Shown here: piece by piece, positions 45,146 to 54,653 of the stretch
Numbering within the stretch: position 1 is the first letter of the stretch
How the letters are laid out: every line of letters begins with the position of its first letter
NCBI GenBank assembly: GCA_963832355.1
Contig: CAWHTX010000010.1
Location: 124,001-188,000, forward strand
Length of the DNA: 64,000 bases
Source: DATFVA01 sp963832355
Lineage (GTDB): Bacteria > Bacteroidota > Ignavibacteria > Ignavibacteriales > Ignavibacteriaceae
Direction of reading: 5' to 3'
Position numbers and translations under genes: made by a program
The notes under the pieces: generated by a model
Database searches by the model: none
The model's input: only the letters and a program-made list of their open reading frames with translations
Told to the model about the DNA's origin: nothing

Positions 45146-46789
45146 ATGAAAACATTTTTCTCAATCATTGTTTTCTTTTGTTTAATTTCTTCTTCCATAT
45201 TCCCGCAGCCATGGCTGCTGCAGAATTCAAATATTCCCGAAGGTGCGGTAGCATTAAGATTTTACCCTGTAGACGATAATATCTGCTGGGCTCTGTGGAC
45301 AACTTCATTTTTCGGAAGCGGGTTCTTAAATGGATATTTAAGAACTACAGACGGCGGCACAACCTGGGAAAATGATACGATCCCGGGAACCGTAAACGGT
45401 TCACCGTGGTGGATATTTGCCTTCGATGCTAACACTGCTTTTGCCGCAATTGAAAGCTGGGCAGACTGGGGAATGCAGGGAATTTATAAAACCACTGACG
45501 GAGGTACAACCTGGACAAAACTTCCGCTGATCTATGAAAACTCAGATAACGGTCCTGGTTATATTCATTTCTTTGATGCCGATAACGGAGTTGTGGTAGG
45601 GGAACAGGATCCTGCCACAATGCGCTTAGAAATCTATACAACAACTAATGGAGGTATAGATTGGGTAAGAGTTCCGGATGCAAACATTCCACCCAATACG
45701 GGACCAGAATTAATGGATCCTGTGGAAGTTTCGGAAATCGGGGATTATTTATGGATACCAACATTTTCAGCATCAGGTCCAAGAATCTATAAGACAACTG
45801 ACAAAGGTTATACATGGAATATTATTACCGTAGCTAATACAAACGGGAACTACGAAATGTTTCCCGCATTTAAAGACCAGCTTAACGGTATGCGTGTTTT
45901 TTGGAGATATGATGAGGCTTATGCTATCCTGGAAAAAACCACTGACGGAGGAGACACCTGGACAGAAATTCCCGGTCCCTACGGAGGTTGTATCCCCTTA
46001 AATGTGTCTTATGTACCTGGTACTGCTGACGGCTATGTAATAACAGGAAATGTTAATGTTAACGGTTATTCAGGCGGTTCGGCATATACCCTCGATGGAG
46101 GAAATACCTGGACAAATTTGGACAACGGTAATTACTGCTATACGGTTTTCAATTCCGACCAGGTGGGATGGGCTACCAGTTTTATGACTACCGATTTCTA
46201 CAAATACGTAGGTCCTCCAATGCCTATACCTGTAGAATTTACATCCTTTACCGCATCAGTTAGCGGCAATGAAGTAAATCTCAACTGGTCGACTGCAACA
46301 GAAACCAACAATAAGGGATTTGATATTGAGAGATGTCAGGGTAACAGTCAAAATTGGGAGACAGTTGGATTTGTTGAAGGAAGAGGAACCACTACCGAAG
46401 AGCAGAAATATTCCTTCAAGGATAAAAAAGTTCCTGCCGGGGAATACACTTACAGGCTGAAGCAGATCGATTTCAATGGTTCGTGCAGTCACTCGGACGA
46501 AGTCACCTTGCAGGTTCAGTCAGTTTATACATATTTCCTTGCTCAGAATTATCCCAATCCGTTTAACCCCTCAACCACAATTAAATTCGGGGTGAAGGAA
46601 AAATCAAAAGTCAGGATAGACATTTTTAACAGCATTGGTGAAAAGGTGAACTCTGTTCTTAATGCAGAAAGAGAACCGGGGAACTACCAGGTAGAGTTCA
46701 ACGCGAGTGATTTACCAAGCGGCGTATACATCTACAGAATAGAAGCGGGTAAATATAATTCTATTAAAAAGATGATTTTGATAAAATAG
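45146..46789 (+). CDS. Asp-box (BNR/YCF48-like) T9SS cargo protein
   Basis: A 547-residue secreted protein. The signal peptide ends near residue 22 (SSSIFPQ). Six Asp-box-like repeats of the form TTDGGTTWxxxP lie between about 65 and 340, suggesting a sialidase/YCF48-type beta-propeller, but no catalytic sialidase residues are evident. A fibronectin-like stretch (VEFTSFTASVSGNEVNLNW) precedes the type A sorting domain with NYPNPFNPSTTIKF and the end KKMILIK. It follows the orphan sorting domain by 65 bp with its own AAAAGGAG site, and a strong hairpin lies just downstream. Function unknown. Confidence 0.87.
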   Translation: MKTFFSIIVFFCLISSSIFPQPWLLQNSNIPEGAVALRFYPVDDNICWALWTTSFFGSGFLNGYLRTTDGGTTWENDTIPGTVNGSPWWIFAFDANTAFAAIESWADWGMQGIYKTTDGGTTWTKLPLIYENSDNGPGYIHFFDADNGVVVGEQDPATMRLEIYTTTNGGIDWVRVPDANIPPNTGPELMDPVEVSEIGDYLWIPTFSASGPRIYKTTDKGYTWNIITVANTNGNYEMFPAFKDQLNGMRVFWRYDEAYAILEKTTDGGDTWTEIPGPYGGCIPLNVSYVPGTADGYVITGNVNVNGYSGGSAYTLDGGNTWTNLDNGNYCYTVFNSDQVGWATSFMTTDFYKYVGPPMPIPVEFTSFTASVSGNEVNLNWSTATETNNKGFDIERCQGNSQNWETVGFVEGRGTTTEEQKYSFKDKKVPAGEYTYRLKQIDFNGSCSHSDEVTLQVQSVYTYFLAQNYPNPFNPSTTIKFGVKEKSKVRIDIFNSIGEKVNSVLNAEREPGNYQVEFNASDLPSGVYIYRIEAGKYNSIKKMILIK

Positions 46790-46800
46790 TTTTTTTCAAT

Positions 46801-46828
46801 CGTCAGCCGGAGATTACTCCGGCTGGCG
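46801..46828 (+). terminator. Strong hairpin after the Asp-box gene, no T tract
   Basis: A 12-bp stem with one G-T pair (CGTCAGCCGGAG with CTCCGGCTGGCG) and an ATTA loop lies 11 bp past the stop. The T run sits before the hairpin, not after it, so it may stabilise the 3' end or stop transcription only weakly. Confidence 0.5.
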
Positions 46829-47013
46829 TTACAATCCGCATAACGTACCTGCAAAAATCGTAAAGTTGCTGTTCAATTGATATTAACTATCCAACTGGAA
46901 TTCAATACATCTACCCTATCACATTTAAAAATTGTGTGATGATTAATCTTTCGCTTCCCTAAAGAATAATATATAGTGCTTAGTGAATTATTTGAATAAA
47001 TCTGGAGAACAAG

Positions 47014-47727
47014 ATGAAAAAGTTATTTGCTTTCGTGATGATTGTATCGTTGGGATTTTTGTTTTACAGTTGTTCATCTGAAACGATACTCAGGCCATCA
47101 GGATCTGCTAAGGTGAACAATGAAACAGCAAAAACACAGGTTGATGGAATCACTATCACTTCAAGAACAGAAAGTTGGAACGGGAATCCGGAGGTTGAAA
47201 ATTACGTCACCCCGGTTCTGGTTACTATAAAAAACAACAGCAAAAACCCGGTAAGGATCAGCTATGATAAGTTTGCTCTCGTTGCGCAAAACGGTAAAAG
47301 GTATTCAGCACTGCCTCCTTTTCAGGTTAGCGGTACAATAGATAACCCGGTTGTTTACAATGCGACTCCGATTACTGCACCAGGATTTGCATATAATAAT
47401 TTCCTGATTGCACCATATTATGCCGGAGTCTACCCGGATTTGGATGCTTATGATGGTGACTATTATTTCGATCCTATGTACTATAATAATTACTATGGTT
47501 ACTGGTCAACATTTCAATACAGTCTGCCAACCCCCGGAATGATAACAAAAGCTTTGCCGGAGGGCGTACTGAATAAAGGCGGAAGCGTGACCGGGTTTTT
47601 ATATTTCCAGAAGGTAAATTCCTCTGATGTCAATAAAGTCAATTTTCAGATCGACCTTGTAAATCCTGATAATGGAAATAATTTTGCGACGGTCGATATT
47701 CCATTTCTGGTTAAAAAGCATAAGTAA
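47014..47727 (+). CDS. Predicted lipoprotein, unknown function
   Basis: A 237-residue protein whose signal peptide ends in a lipobox-like LFYSC (Cys20), so it is probably lipidated. The body reads like a single beta-sandwich (TITSRTESWNGNPEVENYVTP, VLVTIKNNSKNPVRISYDKF), suggesting a domain that presents or packs against other envelope proteins. A tyrosine- and asparagine-rich stretch (about 150-170, YYFDPMYYNNYYGYW) interrupts it. No catalytic motif is evident and I do not recognise a family. A GGAGAAC site precedes the ATG. A long hairpin lies just after the stop. Confidence 0.8.
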   Translation: MKKLFAFVMIVSLGFLFYSCSSETILRPSGSAKVNNETAKTQVDGITITSRTESWNGNPEVENYVTPVLVTIKNNSKNPVRISYDKFALVAQNGKRYSALPPFQVSGTIDNPVVYNATPITAPGFAYNNFLIAPYYAGVYPDLDAYDGDYYFDPMYYNNYYGYWSTFQYSLPTPGMITKALPEGVLNKGGSVTGFLYFQKVNSSDVNKVNFQIDLVNPDNGNNFATVDIPFLVKKHK

Positions 47728-47736
47728 TAAAAAATA

Positions 47737-47791
47737 GAGATTGACCATCAACTTAAACAGATTCCGGTGGTTTTAGCTAATGGTCAATCTC
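47737..47791. repeat. Long inverted repeat (12-bp perfect arms)
   Basis: GAGATTGACCAT (47737-47748) and its exact complement ATGGTCAATCTC (47780-47791) are separated by 31 bp. Pairing can continue inward for ten more positions with three mismatches, giving a stem of about 22 bp. There is no T tract. It lies just past the lipoprotein stop and about 105 bp before the DUF4256 start. Confidence 0.8.
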
Positions 47792-47895
47792 CTTCCACCT
47801 GCTTCCGATTGTTTTTGAAAAATGCTTTTTGTATGTTCATTTCAACCTTTGTTAATAGTTACCAATGCACAAATAATCTTTTAGAAATCAATTAT

Positions 47896-48462
47896 ATGTC
47901 GAATACAGGAAAAAAACTTCAACCCGCACAGACCGAATCGCTGATTGAAACACTTAAAGAGCGCTTTGAGAAAAATATGGACCGTCATAAGGGACTTGTG
48001 TGGGATAAAATCCAGACAAAACTGGAAAAGAATACTGATAAGATGCGAACTCTTAATGAAATGGAAAGCACCGGAGGCGAACCGGATGTTGTTGTTTACG
48101 ATAAAAAGACGGGAGAGTATATTTTTTATGACTGTTCGGCTGAAAGTCCCAAAGGACGAAGGAGTTACTGTTACGACCGGGCTGCATTAGAAGCAAGAAA
48201 AGAGCATAAACCAAAAAATAATGCTCTTGATGCTGCAGCTGTTATCGGCATTGAGATCTTAACTGAAGCAGAGTACAGGGAACTTCAGACGCTGGGGCAA
48301 TTCGATCTGAAAACATCTAGCTGGGTGAAGACCCCTGAAAAGATAAGAAAGCTTGGCGGTGCTCTTTACTGCGACCGGCGATATGATACCGTATTCACTT
48401 ATCATAACGGAGCTGAATCCTATTACGCCGCACGGGGATTTCGCGGTTTACTCCGTGTCTGA
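47896..48462 (+). CDS. DUF4256 family protein
   Basis: About 188 residues, matching the DUF4256 family over its whole length: LKERFEKNMDRHKGLVWDKI, MESTGGEPDVVVYD, YIFYDCSAESPKGRRSYCYD, and FDLKTSSWVKTPEKIRKLGG with GFRGLLRV at the end. I start it at the ATG at 47896, because homology begins there; the same frame is open from 47767, but the extra 43 residues look like translated non-coding sequence crossing part of the inverted repeat. It has no signal peptide. The function of the family is unknown. Confidence 0.85.
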   Translation: MSNTGKKLQPAQTESLIETLKERFEKNMDRHKGLVWDKIQTKLEKNTDKMRTLNEMESTGGEPDVVVYDKKTGEYIFYDCSAESPKGRRSYCYDRAALEARKEHKPKNNALDAAAVIGIEILTEAEYRELQTLGQFDLKTSSWVKTPEKIRKLGGALYCDRRYDTVFTYHNGAESYYAARGFRGLLRV

Positions 48463-48530
48463 TTCATCATTTCTGCTCTAACGTCTTTCCAGGGGTTAGG
48501 CCTTCATAAATTATTTATCTGCATTAATTT

Positions 48531-49331
48531 CTATTTTCTCTTATTATCATGCTGTTCGTGATATCTATCGCGGGAGATAAGCTTATTTCTTTTTACCCGT
48601 TCAGCGTGTTCATCTACTTTTCTTTTTTCTGCAGGAGGCAAATCCAACCTTGACAATTCTCTTTTTTGAATTTCCACTTTACGGTGCGGGATCCTTACAT
48701 TCCTTATTCTGTTCCCCGTGGAAGATTCAAGTCTGCCTAATTCAGGCTGTTCGTTTCTGACTTCCGACCTTCCTCCCATATCATTTCTTACCGGGTTTTC
48801 AACTCTGAAATTTCCGACATCCTGCCTGTCAAAATCCTGTTTTCTAACGACATTCCAGTATTGATGCTCCCTGCCTTCCCATGGAGGACCATAAACGACT
48901 CCAGGTGGCGGAAGCGGCGACCATCCGATATAATCTCCATAATTTACCCAATTCACTCTTGCCGGAGACCACTGATTATCCGATGGAATCCAGACCCATC
49001 CGTAAAAAGGATCGTTATACCAGTAGCCGTAATGATAAACTATCCAGCCGAACGGTTCATATGAGATCCACGTCCAGTCATCATTTGTATAAGTCCAGTA
49101 ACCATCAGTGAACGGCCTCCAGTCGGCAACAGTATATGGACGCCAGGCTTCACCATATGGATTAATATGCACCCATTCACCGTAATCATTCAGTTCACTT
49201 ATATTATAACCATCGGGAGCCGAGTCATTCATAGCATTGCCGGTTTCAGAATAAGAGCAGCCCATGGCTGTTAGTGAAAGAGTCATCAGGAACAACACAC
49301 TTACAATTATATAAACTTCTTTTCTTTTCAT
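48531..49331 (-). CDS. DUF6600-like lipoprotein with WxP/tyrosine repeats
   Basis: A 266-residue predicted lipoprotein (signal peptide with TAMGC lipobox, Cys25). Residues about 45-165 hold aromatic repeats typical of DUF6600 proteins: YGEWVHINPYGEAWRP, DWRPFTDGYWTY, FGWIVYHYGYW and YGWVWIPSDNQWSP. The C-terminal hundred residues are charged and low in complexity (PHRKVEIQKRELSRLD, RDRYHEQHDNKRK), perhaps an extended or nucleic-acid/envelope-binding tail. It converges with the DUF4256 gene. The role is unknown; family members occur next to FecR-type and envelope-stress genes, but none is nearby here. Confidence 0.83.
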   Translation of the reverse strand: MKRKEVYIIVSVLFLMTLSLTAMGCSYSETGNAMNDSAPDGYNISELNDYGEWVHINPYGEAWRPYTVADWRPFTDGYWTYTNDDWTWISYEPFGWIVYHYGYWYNDPFYGWVWIPSDNQWSPARVNWVNYGDYIGWSPLPPPGVVYGPPWEGREHQYWNVVRKQDFDRQDVGNFRVENPVRNDMGGRSEVRNEQPELGRLESSTGNRIRNVRIPHRKVEIQKRELSRLDLPPAEKRKVDEHAERVKRNKLISRDRYHEQHDNKRK

Positions 49332-49556
49332 TTCTAACCCTCGTATTATCTGTATGACTAATTAAAAAAGATCAGATTTCTGTATTTGTGTTTAGGGTGA
49401 CAGGTTTATCCGGGTGTGAAGCAGGGTAGAGAAAATCTGGTACCCTGAATTCAATATTTCTCCAACCGTACTTCCGGGTGAGTTAATTTGCAATAGAATA
49501 ATTTCAGATCCATTATGTTGTATCTGAGAGTTTTTAGTTATTAAGAAGAGTGAGCT

Positions 49557-50306
49557 ATGAAAGCAACCGAACGTTTCTCCAACCGGGTACAGAATTATAT
49601 TAAATACCGCCCCTCTTATCCCATGGAAATGATAGAATATTTAGTAAGTGCATTAAAAGGTACAGAGGATAAAATTTGTGCAGATATCGGTTCAGGAACG
49701 GGTATACTTTCGCGGTTACTCCTGCCACACTTCCATTATGTGTACGGAGTAGAACCAAATGATGAAATGCGGCTGGCGGGGAAGAAGTTTCTCTTAAATA
49801 ACCGGAATTTCAGATCAGTCAAGGGCACGGCGGAAAATACTAATCTTAATGCTGAGTCTGTTGATTTAGTTGCCGCCGCTCAGGCTTTCCATTGGTTTGA
49901 CCAGAATAAATTTAAGACCGAATGCCGCAGGATTTTAAGGTCGGATGGTTTCGTCGCTCTGATATGGAACAACAGATTGACTGACACCCCTTTTCTGGTC
50001 GAATACGATAGCCTGTTGAAACAATACGCAACGGATTATAATGAAGTGAACCATCAGAATATTACTTACACACAGCTTGATAGGTTCTATGAAGGGGGCT
50101 TTAGGAAAAAATCTTTCCCGAACCATCAGCGTTTTGATCTTTCCGGAATGTTCGGCCGCCTGGATTCCTCCTCGTATGCACCTCAAAAAGGGACTGATCA
50201 ATATGAAATTCTAAGAGCAAAACTCTCTTCCGCCTTCGAAAAGTGCTCAGACAAGGGAGCAGTTAAATTTAATTATGAAACCTTACTATATATCGGCCGG
50301 GTGTAA
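49557..50306 (+). CDS. Class I SAM-dependent methyltransferase
   Basis: 249 residues with a seven-strand methyltransferase core. Motif I, ADIGSGTGILSRLL (about residues 42-55), binds SAM, then VYGVEPNDEMRLAG (motif II acid), the VDLVAAAQAFHWFD motif typical of the ubiE/YafE-like Methyltransf_11 group, and a post-motif strand LRSDGFVALIWNN. The N terminus RFSNRVQNYIKYRPSYP also fits that group. Small-molecule substrates are usual, but none can be named. It stands alone between two minus-strand operons, with AAGAAGAGTGAGCT before the ATG. Confidence 0.87.
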   Translation: MKATERFSNRVQNYIKYRPSYPMEMIEYLVSALKGTEDKICADIGSGTGILSRLLLPHFHYVYGVEPNDEMRLAGKKFLLNNRNFRSVKGTAENTNLNAESVDLVAAAQAFHWFDQNKFKTECRRILRSDGFVALIWNNRLTDTPFLVEYDSLLKQYATDYNEVNHQNITYTQLDRFYEGGFRKKSFPNHQRFDLSGMFGRLDSSSYAPQKGTDQYEILRAKLSSAFEKCSDKGAVKFNYETLLYIGRV

Positions 50307-50336
50307 AATGAACTCACGTGAATATCACTTGTTCAA

Positions 50337-53300
50337 TTATTCAGCTGCTCCTTCGGTAATCAGACCATCTGTTCCGGAATCTGGTTGTGGAGGAGTAAAG
50401 TTCTCATTTTCGGCTGTCTTTTTATCTCCCGTAAACCTTGCAAGCAGGGTATAAACCACGGGGACGATAAGCAGAGTCAGGAATGTTGAAAAGAACATAC
50501 CTCCCGTTACCGCTAGTCCTAACGGCCTTCTTGATTCAGCTCCGGCACCCAATCCTATCGCTATCGGCAAAATTCCAAAGATAGTAGCGAAAGAAGTCAT
50601 CAGGATCGGTCTTAAACGGATTATTGCTGAATTAATAACTGCTTCCATATACGGCGTTCCCAGTTTCCGCTGCTGGTTGGCAAATTCAATTATAAGGATC
50701 GAGTTTTTGGTTACCAGTCCTATGAGCATAATCAACCCTATCTGGGAATATATATTCAGGCTCTGACCGAATATGTAGAGAGTCAATAATGCTCCGAAGA
50801 CCGCCAGAGGCACTGAAAGCAGTATTGTTAAAGGATGTACAAAGCTTTCGAACTGGGCGGATAACACGAGATATATAAATACTATAGCGAGTATGAACAT
50901 AAAGTATAATGCCGAGCTCGAATCTTTATATTCCAGTGATTGACCTGCATACTCGTGTTTAATACCGGGAGGAAGTTTTTCCTCTGCAATCCGGTCGAGA
51001 TCGTCGAGAGCCTTGCCCAGCGGAACTCCAGGAGCAAGTCCTGCCGAAATGGTTGCCGAACGAATGCGGTTATAATGATTAAGCTCTTTGGGAGCAACTG
51101 TGTTTCTGACCTTTACCACATTTGCAAGCTGAACCAGTCCTCCGGAACTTTTGATATAAATGTTTCTGATTGCATCGGGTGATGACCGGTATTCAGGCCT
51201 TAACTGCAGAATAACGTCATACTGTTTGGTGCCCCGCTTAAAATCAGTTACTTTCCTTCCTCCAAGCAGAGTTTCCAGGGTCGCACCAATTTCTGTAACA
51301 GATACGCCGAGGTGCGAAGCACGCTCCCGGTCGATATCAACATCAAGCTGCGGTTTGTTAAGACGCAGATCGCTGTCCATATTTATCAGGTATCCCAGCT
51401 TCGACGCCTCTCCCATCATTATACCGGTAGCTTTACTCAGCTCCTGATAGCTGTCTGCCTGGAGAACATACTCCACCGGATTGGAACTGAAAGAAGCTCC
51501 CAGACTCGGAGGGTTTATAACAAAGGCAAGTACGCCGGGGATTGATATCATCTGTGGAAAAAGTTCTCTGATTATTTCCTGCTGCGACTTTTCCCTCTCA
51601 TTTCTCGGTTTCAGGTTGATAAACATAAAGCTGTTCGTAACGCTGCCGGGCCCTCCGAAACTTAACCCCGTTGCAGTAAAAAGTCCTTTCACGTCGGGAT
51701 TATGAAGCAGTATGTTTTCAATTTCTCTTACATATTTATCTGTGTACTCCAGCGTTGAACCTTCAGGGGCAATAACGATTCCGAAACCAACTCCGCGGTC
51801 CTCTACGGGTACAAGTTCACTGGGTAAAAGTCTGAAAAGAAAAATTCCCAGGATCACTGTTGCTATGCCGCCCATGATCACAATAAGTCTGTGCTTCAAT
51901 GACCATCTTAAAAGTTTTTCATAAGTTCTGTTAAGCCACTCAAAGAAGCTGTCGAATGATCGAGTTGCCCAGTTCTGGCTAACACCGTGCAGGGGACGAA
52001 GTATCTGCGACGATATCATCGGGGTAAGGGTAAGTGCAACAAATCCTGATATTAAAATAGCAACAGCAACAGCAATTCCGAATTCATTAAATAATCTTCC
52101 AACGTTTCCTGAAAGAAAGGCGAGGGGAATGAAAACCGCGACAAGTGTAATTGTTGTGGAAATAATTGCAAAACCAATTTCTTTACTTCCGTCTAGAGCC
52201 GCCTGCCAGCGCGATTTGCCCATCTCCATATGCCTGTAAATGTTTTCCAGCACTACAATTGCATCGTCTACAACAAGACCTATTGCAAGCACAAGACCCA
52301 GCAGTGTCAGGATATTAATAGTAAAACCTGCAAAATATACCGCGGCCAGCGAACCGATAATAGAGATCGGGATTGCGATAGAAGGGATAATAGTAGCACG
52401 GAAACTCTTAAGGAATGCCAGTACAACAAGTATAACAAGTCCCAGTGCAATTAGCAGAGTCTGCTCAACTTCCGAGATCGATTCCTTAATGAACTCGGAA
52501 CTGTCGAATGCAACTTCAAGCTTCATCCCGGGCGGCAGAAGTTTTTGTAATTCGGGCACCCTGTTGACTATATCGGATGCGACATCAACAGTACTCGCTT
52601 TCGACTGCTTAACTATTCCGAGACCCACCGCAAGCTGTCCGTTCCAGCGGGCAATGGTTCGTTCATCCTCAGCGCCGACTTCCACATCAGCAACATCGCG
52701 GAGCCGGACTATATCGTTAGCTTTCTGCGAAACTATTATTGCTCCGAACTGTTCAGGTGTGTCCAGATCACCGCGGGTACGTACGGCAAATTCGCGCTGT
52801 GTTCCTTCAACGCGCCCTCCGGGTATTTCGGCATTCTCGGTTCTTACAGCATTTTCAATATCCTGAGCACTCAGACCATGTGCAGCCATTCTTAAAGGAT
52901 CCAGCCACACCCGCATAGCATATCTTCGTTCGCCGCCGATAATAACAGATCCCACCCCGGGTATCCGCTGAATTTTTTCTTTTAATACTCTGTCGGCATA
53001 ATCCGATAGTTCCAGTCCCGAGTACTGGGTACTCGAAAGTGCCAGCCAAACGATTGCCTGGGCATTCGCATCAACCTTGGAAATAACAGGGTCGTCAATT
53101 TCCTGCGGAAGTGCGCCGCGTATTCGTGAAACTCTGTCGCGTACGTCATTAGCAGCCTCATTTACATCGCGGTTAAGTTCAAATTCAATTGTTATTACAG
53201 AACCACCCTCCTGACTTGATGAACTAATAGTTCTCACTCCTTCAAGAGTAGCAAACTGCTCCTCCATTACATCTGTAATCTCAGTTTCAACAACATTTGA

Positions 53301-53465
53301 ACTCGCGCCTCTGTAGAGGGTAACCACAGAAATAACAGGGGGATCGATATCCGGGTATTCTCTTACCGGAAGCTGGGTAAAGGAGATAATACCGAACAGC
53401 ACTATTGCCAGGCTCATTACCGTTGCAAATACCGGGCGTCGTATCGATATATCACTTAGCTTCAT
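50337..53465 (-). CDS. RND efflux pump, HAE1/AcrB family
   Basis: A 1042-residue inner-membrane RND transporter, the normal size. Twelve membrane helices and two porter loops are expected. Visible landmarks are ISIRRPVFATVMSLAIVLFG (TM1), PVREYPDIDPPVISV, LGLVLAIGLVVDDAIVVLEN with the proton-relay Asp pair in TM4, and GLVTKNSILIIEFA with the relay Lys in TM10. It exports hydrophobic or amphiphilic compounds by proton antiport through the adaptor and TolC encoded just upstream on the same strand. The C-terminal tail is cytoplasmic and acidic (TEGAAE). Substrate range cannot be read from the sequence. Confidence 0.96.
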   Translation of the reverse strand: MKLSDISIRRPVFATVMSLAIVLFGIISFTQLPVREYPDIDPPVISVVTLYRGASSNVVETEITDVMEEQFATLEGVRTISSSSQEGGSVITIEFELNRDVNEAANDVRDRVSRIRGALPQEIDDPVISKVDANAQAIVWLALSSTQYSGLELSDYADRVLKEKIQRIPGVGSVIIGGERRYAMRVWLDPLRMAAHGLSAQDIENAVRTENAEIPGGRVEGTQREFAVRTRGDLDTPEQFGAIIVSQKANDIVRLRDVADVEVGAEDERTIARWNGQLAVGLGIVKQSKASTVDVASDIVNRVPELQKLLPPGMKLEVAFDSSEFIKESISEVEQTLLIALGLVILVVLAFLKSFRATIIPSIAIPISIIGSLAAVYFAGFTINILTLLGLVLAIGLVVDDAIVVLENIYRHMEMGKSRWQAALDGSKEIGFAIISTTITLVAVFIPLAFLSGNVGRLFNEFGIAVAVAILISGFVALTLTPMISSQILRPLHGVSQNWATRSFDSFFEWLNRTYEKLLRWSLKHRLIVIMGGIATVILGIFLFRLLPSELVPVEDRGVGFGIVIAPEGSTLEYTDKYVREIENILLHNPDVKGLFTATGLSFGGPGSVTNSFMFINLKPRNEREKSQQEIIRELFPQMISIPGVLAFVINPPSLGASFSSNPVEYVLQADSYQELSKATGIMMGEASKLGYLINMDSDLRLNKPQLDVDIDRERASHLGVSVTEIGATLETLLGGRKVTDFKRGTKQYDVILQLRPEYRSSPDAIRNIYIKSSGGLVQLANVVKVRNTVAPKELNHYNRIRSATISAGLAPGVPLGKALDDLDRIAEEKLPPGIKHEYAGQSLEYKDSSSALYFMFILAIVFIYLVLSAQFESFVHPLTILLSVPLAVFGALLTLYIFGQSLNIYSQIGLIMLIGLVTKNSILIIEFANQQRKLGTPYMEAVINSAIIRLRPILMTSFATIFGILPIAIGLGAGAESRRPLGLAVTGGMFFSTFLTLLIVPVVYTLLARFTGDKKTAENENFTPPQPDSGTDGLITEGAAE

Positions 53466-53539
53466 ATTAAAAACTCCTGGTGTCTGATAAATTTCATTTC
53501 ATTACTGCTTATTTGTTCATCAATCAGCCGATAAATTAT

Positions 53540-54625
53540 TTATTGCCCGGTCGGTGCGGGATTTCCTGAATTTACGGGCATAACTTTCGCACCATCGAAA
53601 AGCTTCTGATGACCTGCCCTAACTACCTGGCTGCCATTCTTTAACCCGCTGGTAATCTCTACTCTTTTAGGGTTCTGCATACCTAAAGTAACCGGAACTG
53701 CAGAAACGGTACTGTCCTTATTTACCAGGTAGACGAATGACTGATCTCCGTTTGCAAAAACCGCTTCGTTCGGAACGGTTAGTGCATCAGTATGTTCACT
53801 TAAAATCGCCGCGACATTAGCGGACATACCCGGACGTAATTTTTGTCCCGGGTTCTGCACCCTTGCAACAACATTTACATTCCTTGTTTCTGAATCCAGC
53901 ATTGGCTCGATGGCAATAATTTTACCTGAAACAGAATAGTCGGGAAAAGCAGATGATGATACAACTACTTTGGCACCCCTCTTTAACTGTGCAAGATACC
54001 GCTCCGGTGCAGAAAAACTGACCCGTATCTCGTTCAGATTAGCAAGCTCGGTTATTGGCTGACCTGTTCGTAAAAAGGTGCCTACACTGATTTTACGGGC
54101 TCCTATAAATCCATCGAAAGGTGCGGTAATCTGTGTCTTTGCAAGTCGCGCCTTCGCAAGTTCGTAATTTGCTTCAGCAACCTGCATGTTTGCCAGCGCG
54201 TCATCAAGATCCTGCTGAGAACCTGCTTTCTGTTCAACAATTACTTTCACCCGGTTATATGAAGTTTTGCTTTGAGTGTATAATGCTTCCGTTCTGTTTA
54301 CTTCCGCCGAGAGCTGTGAATCATCAAGTCGTGCAATAACATCACCTTTCTTTATGTACCCGCCCTCATTGAAGGGAAGGCTCATAACAGATGCATCTAT
54401 CTCGGAAACAATTATAACTCCTTCAATAGCTTCGATGGTGCCGACCGCTTCGAATTTATCGGCAATATCTTCGGCCTTCACATCGGTAACCTCAACAGGT
54501 GTCGGCGGCATTTGAAATCCGCCTCCTGAGTTCTGCTCGTCAGAGCATCCGCCTGATACCAGCAGGAGGCCTGCTGCTAAAAAGAGAGGATAAAGCCATC
54601 TATATTTTTTGTATTCAGTTAACAT
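53540..54625 (-). CDS. RND efflux adaptor (membrane fusion) lipoprotein
   Basis: A 361-residue periplasmic adaptor anchored by a lipid: the signal peptide ends LLVSGGC (Cys27). A lipoyl half (VGTIEAIEGVIIVSEIDASV), a short coiled-coil hairpin (about 95-165, RTEALYTQSKTSYNR) and the second lipoyl half (KTQITAPFDGFIGARKISVG) are followed by beta-barrel and membrane-proximal domains (LRPGMSANVAAIL, ALTVPNEAVF). It links the RND pump, 74 bp downstream, with the TolC-type channel, 28 bp upstream. Together the three make a complete tripartite pump. Confidence 0.94.
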   Translation of the reverse strand: MLTEYKKYRWLYPLFLAAGLLLVSGGCSDEQNSGGGFQMPPTPVEVTDVKAEDIADKFEAVGTIEAIEGVIIVSEIDASVMSLPFNEGGYIKKGDVIARLDDSQLSAEVNRTEALYTQSKTSYNRVKVIVEQKAGSQQDLDDALANMQVAEANYELAKARLAKTQITAPFDGFIGARKISVGTFLRTGQPITELANLNEIRVSFSAPERYLAQLKRGAKVVVSSSAFPDYSVSGKIIAIEPMLDSETRNVNVVARVQNPGQKLRPGMSANVAAILSEHTDALTVPNEAVFANGDQSFVYLVNKDSTVSAVPVTLGMQNPKRVEITSGLKNGSQVVRAGHQKLFDGAKVMPVNSGNPAPTGQ

Positions 54626-54653
54626 TTATTAACCTTTCATTTAATATTCATTG

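Noticed and set aside
47767..47895. N-terminal extension of the DUF4256 protein
   Set aside because: The 43 extra residues resemble no family sequence and overlap part of the inverted repeat; homology begins at the ATG at 47896.
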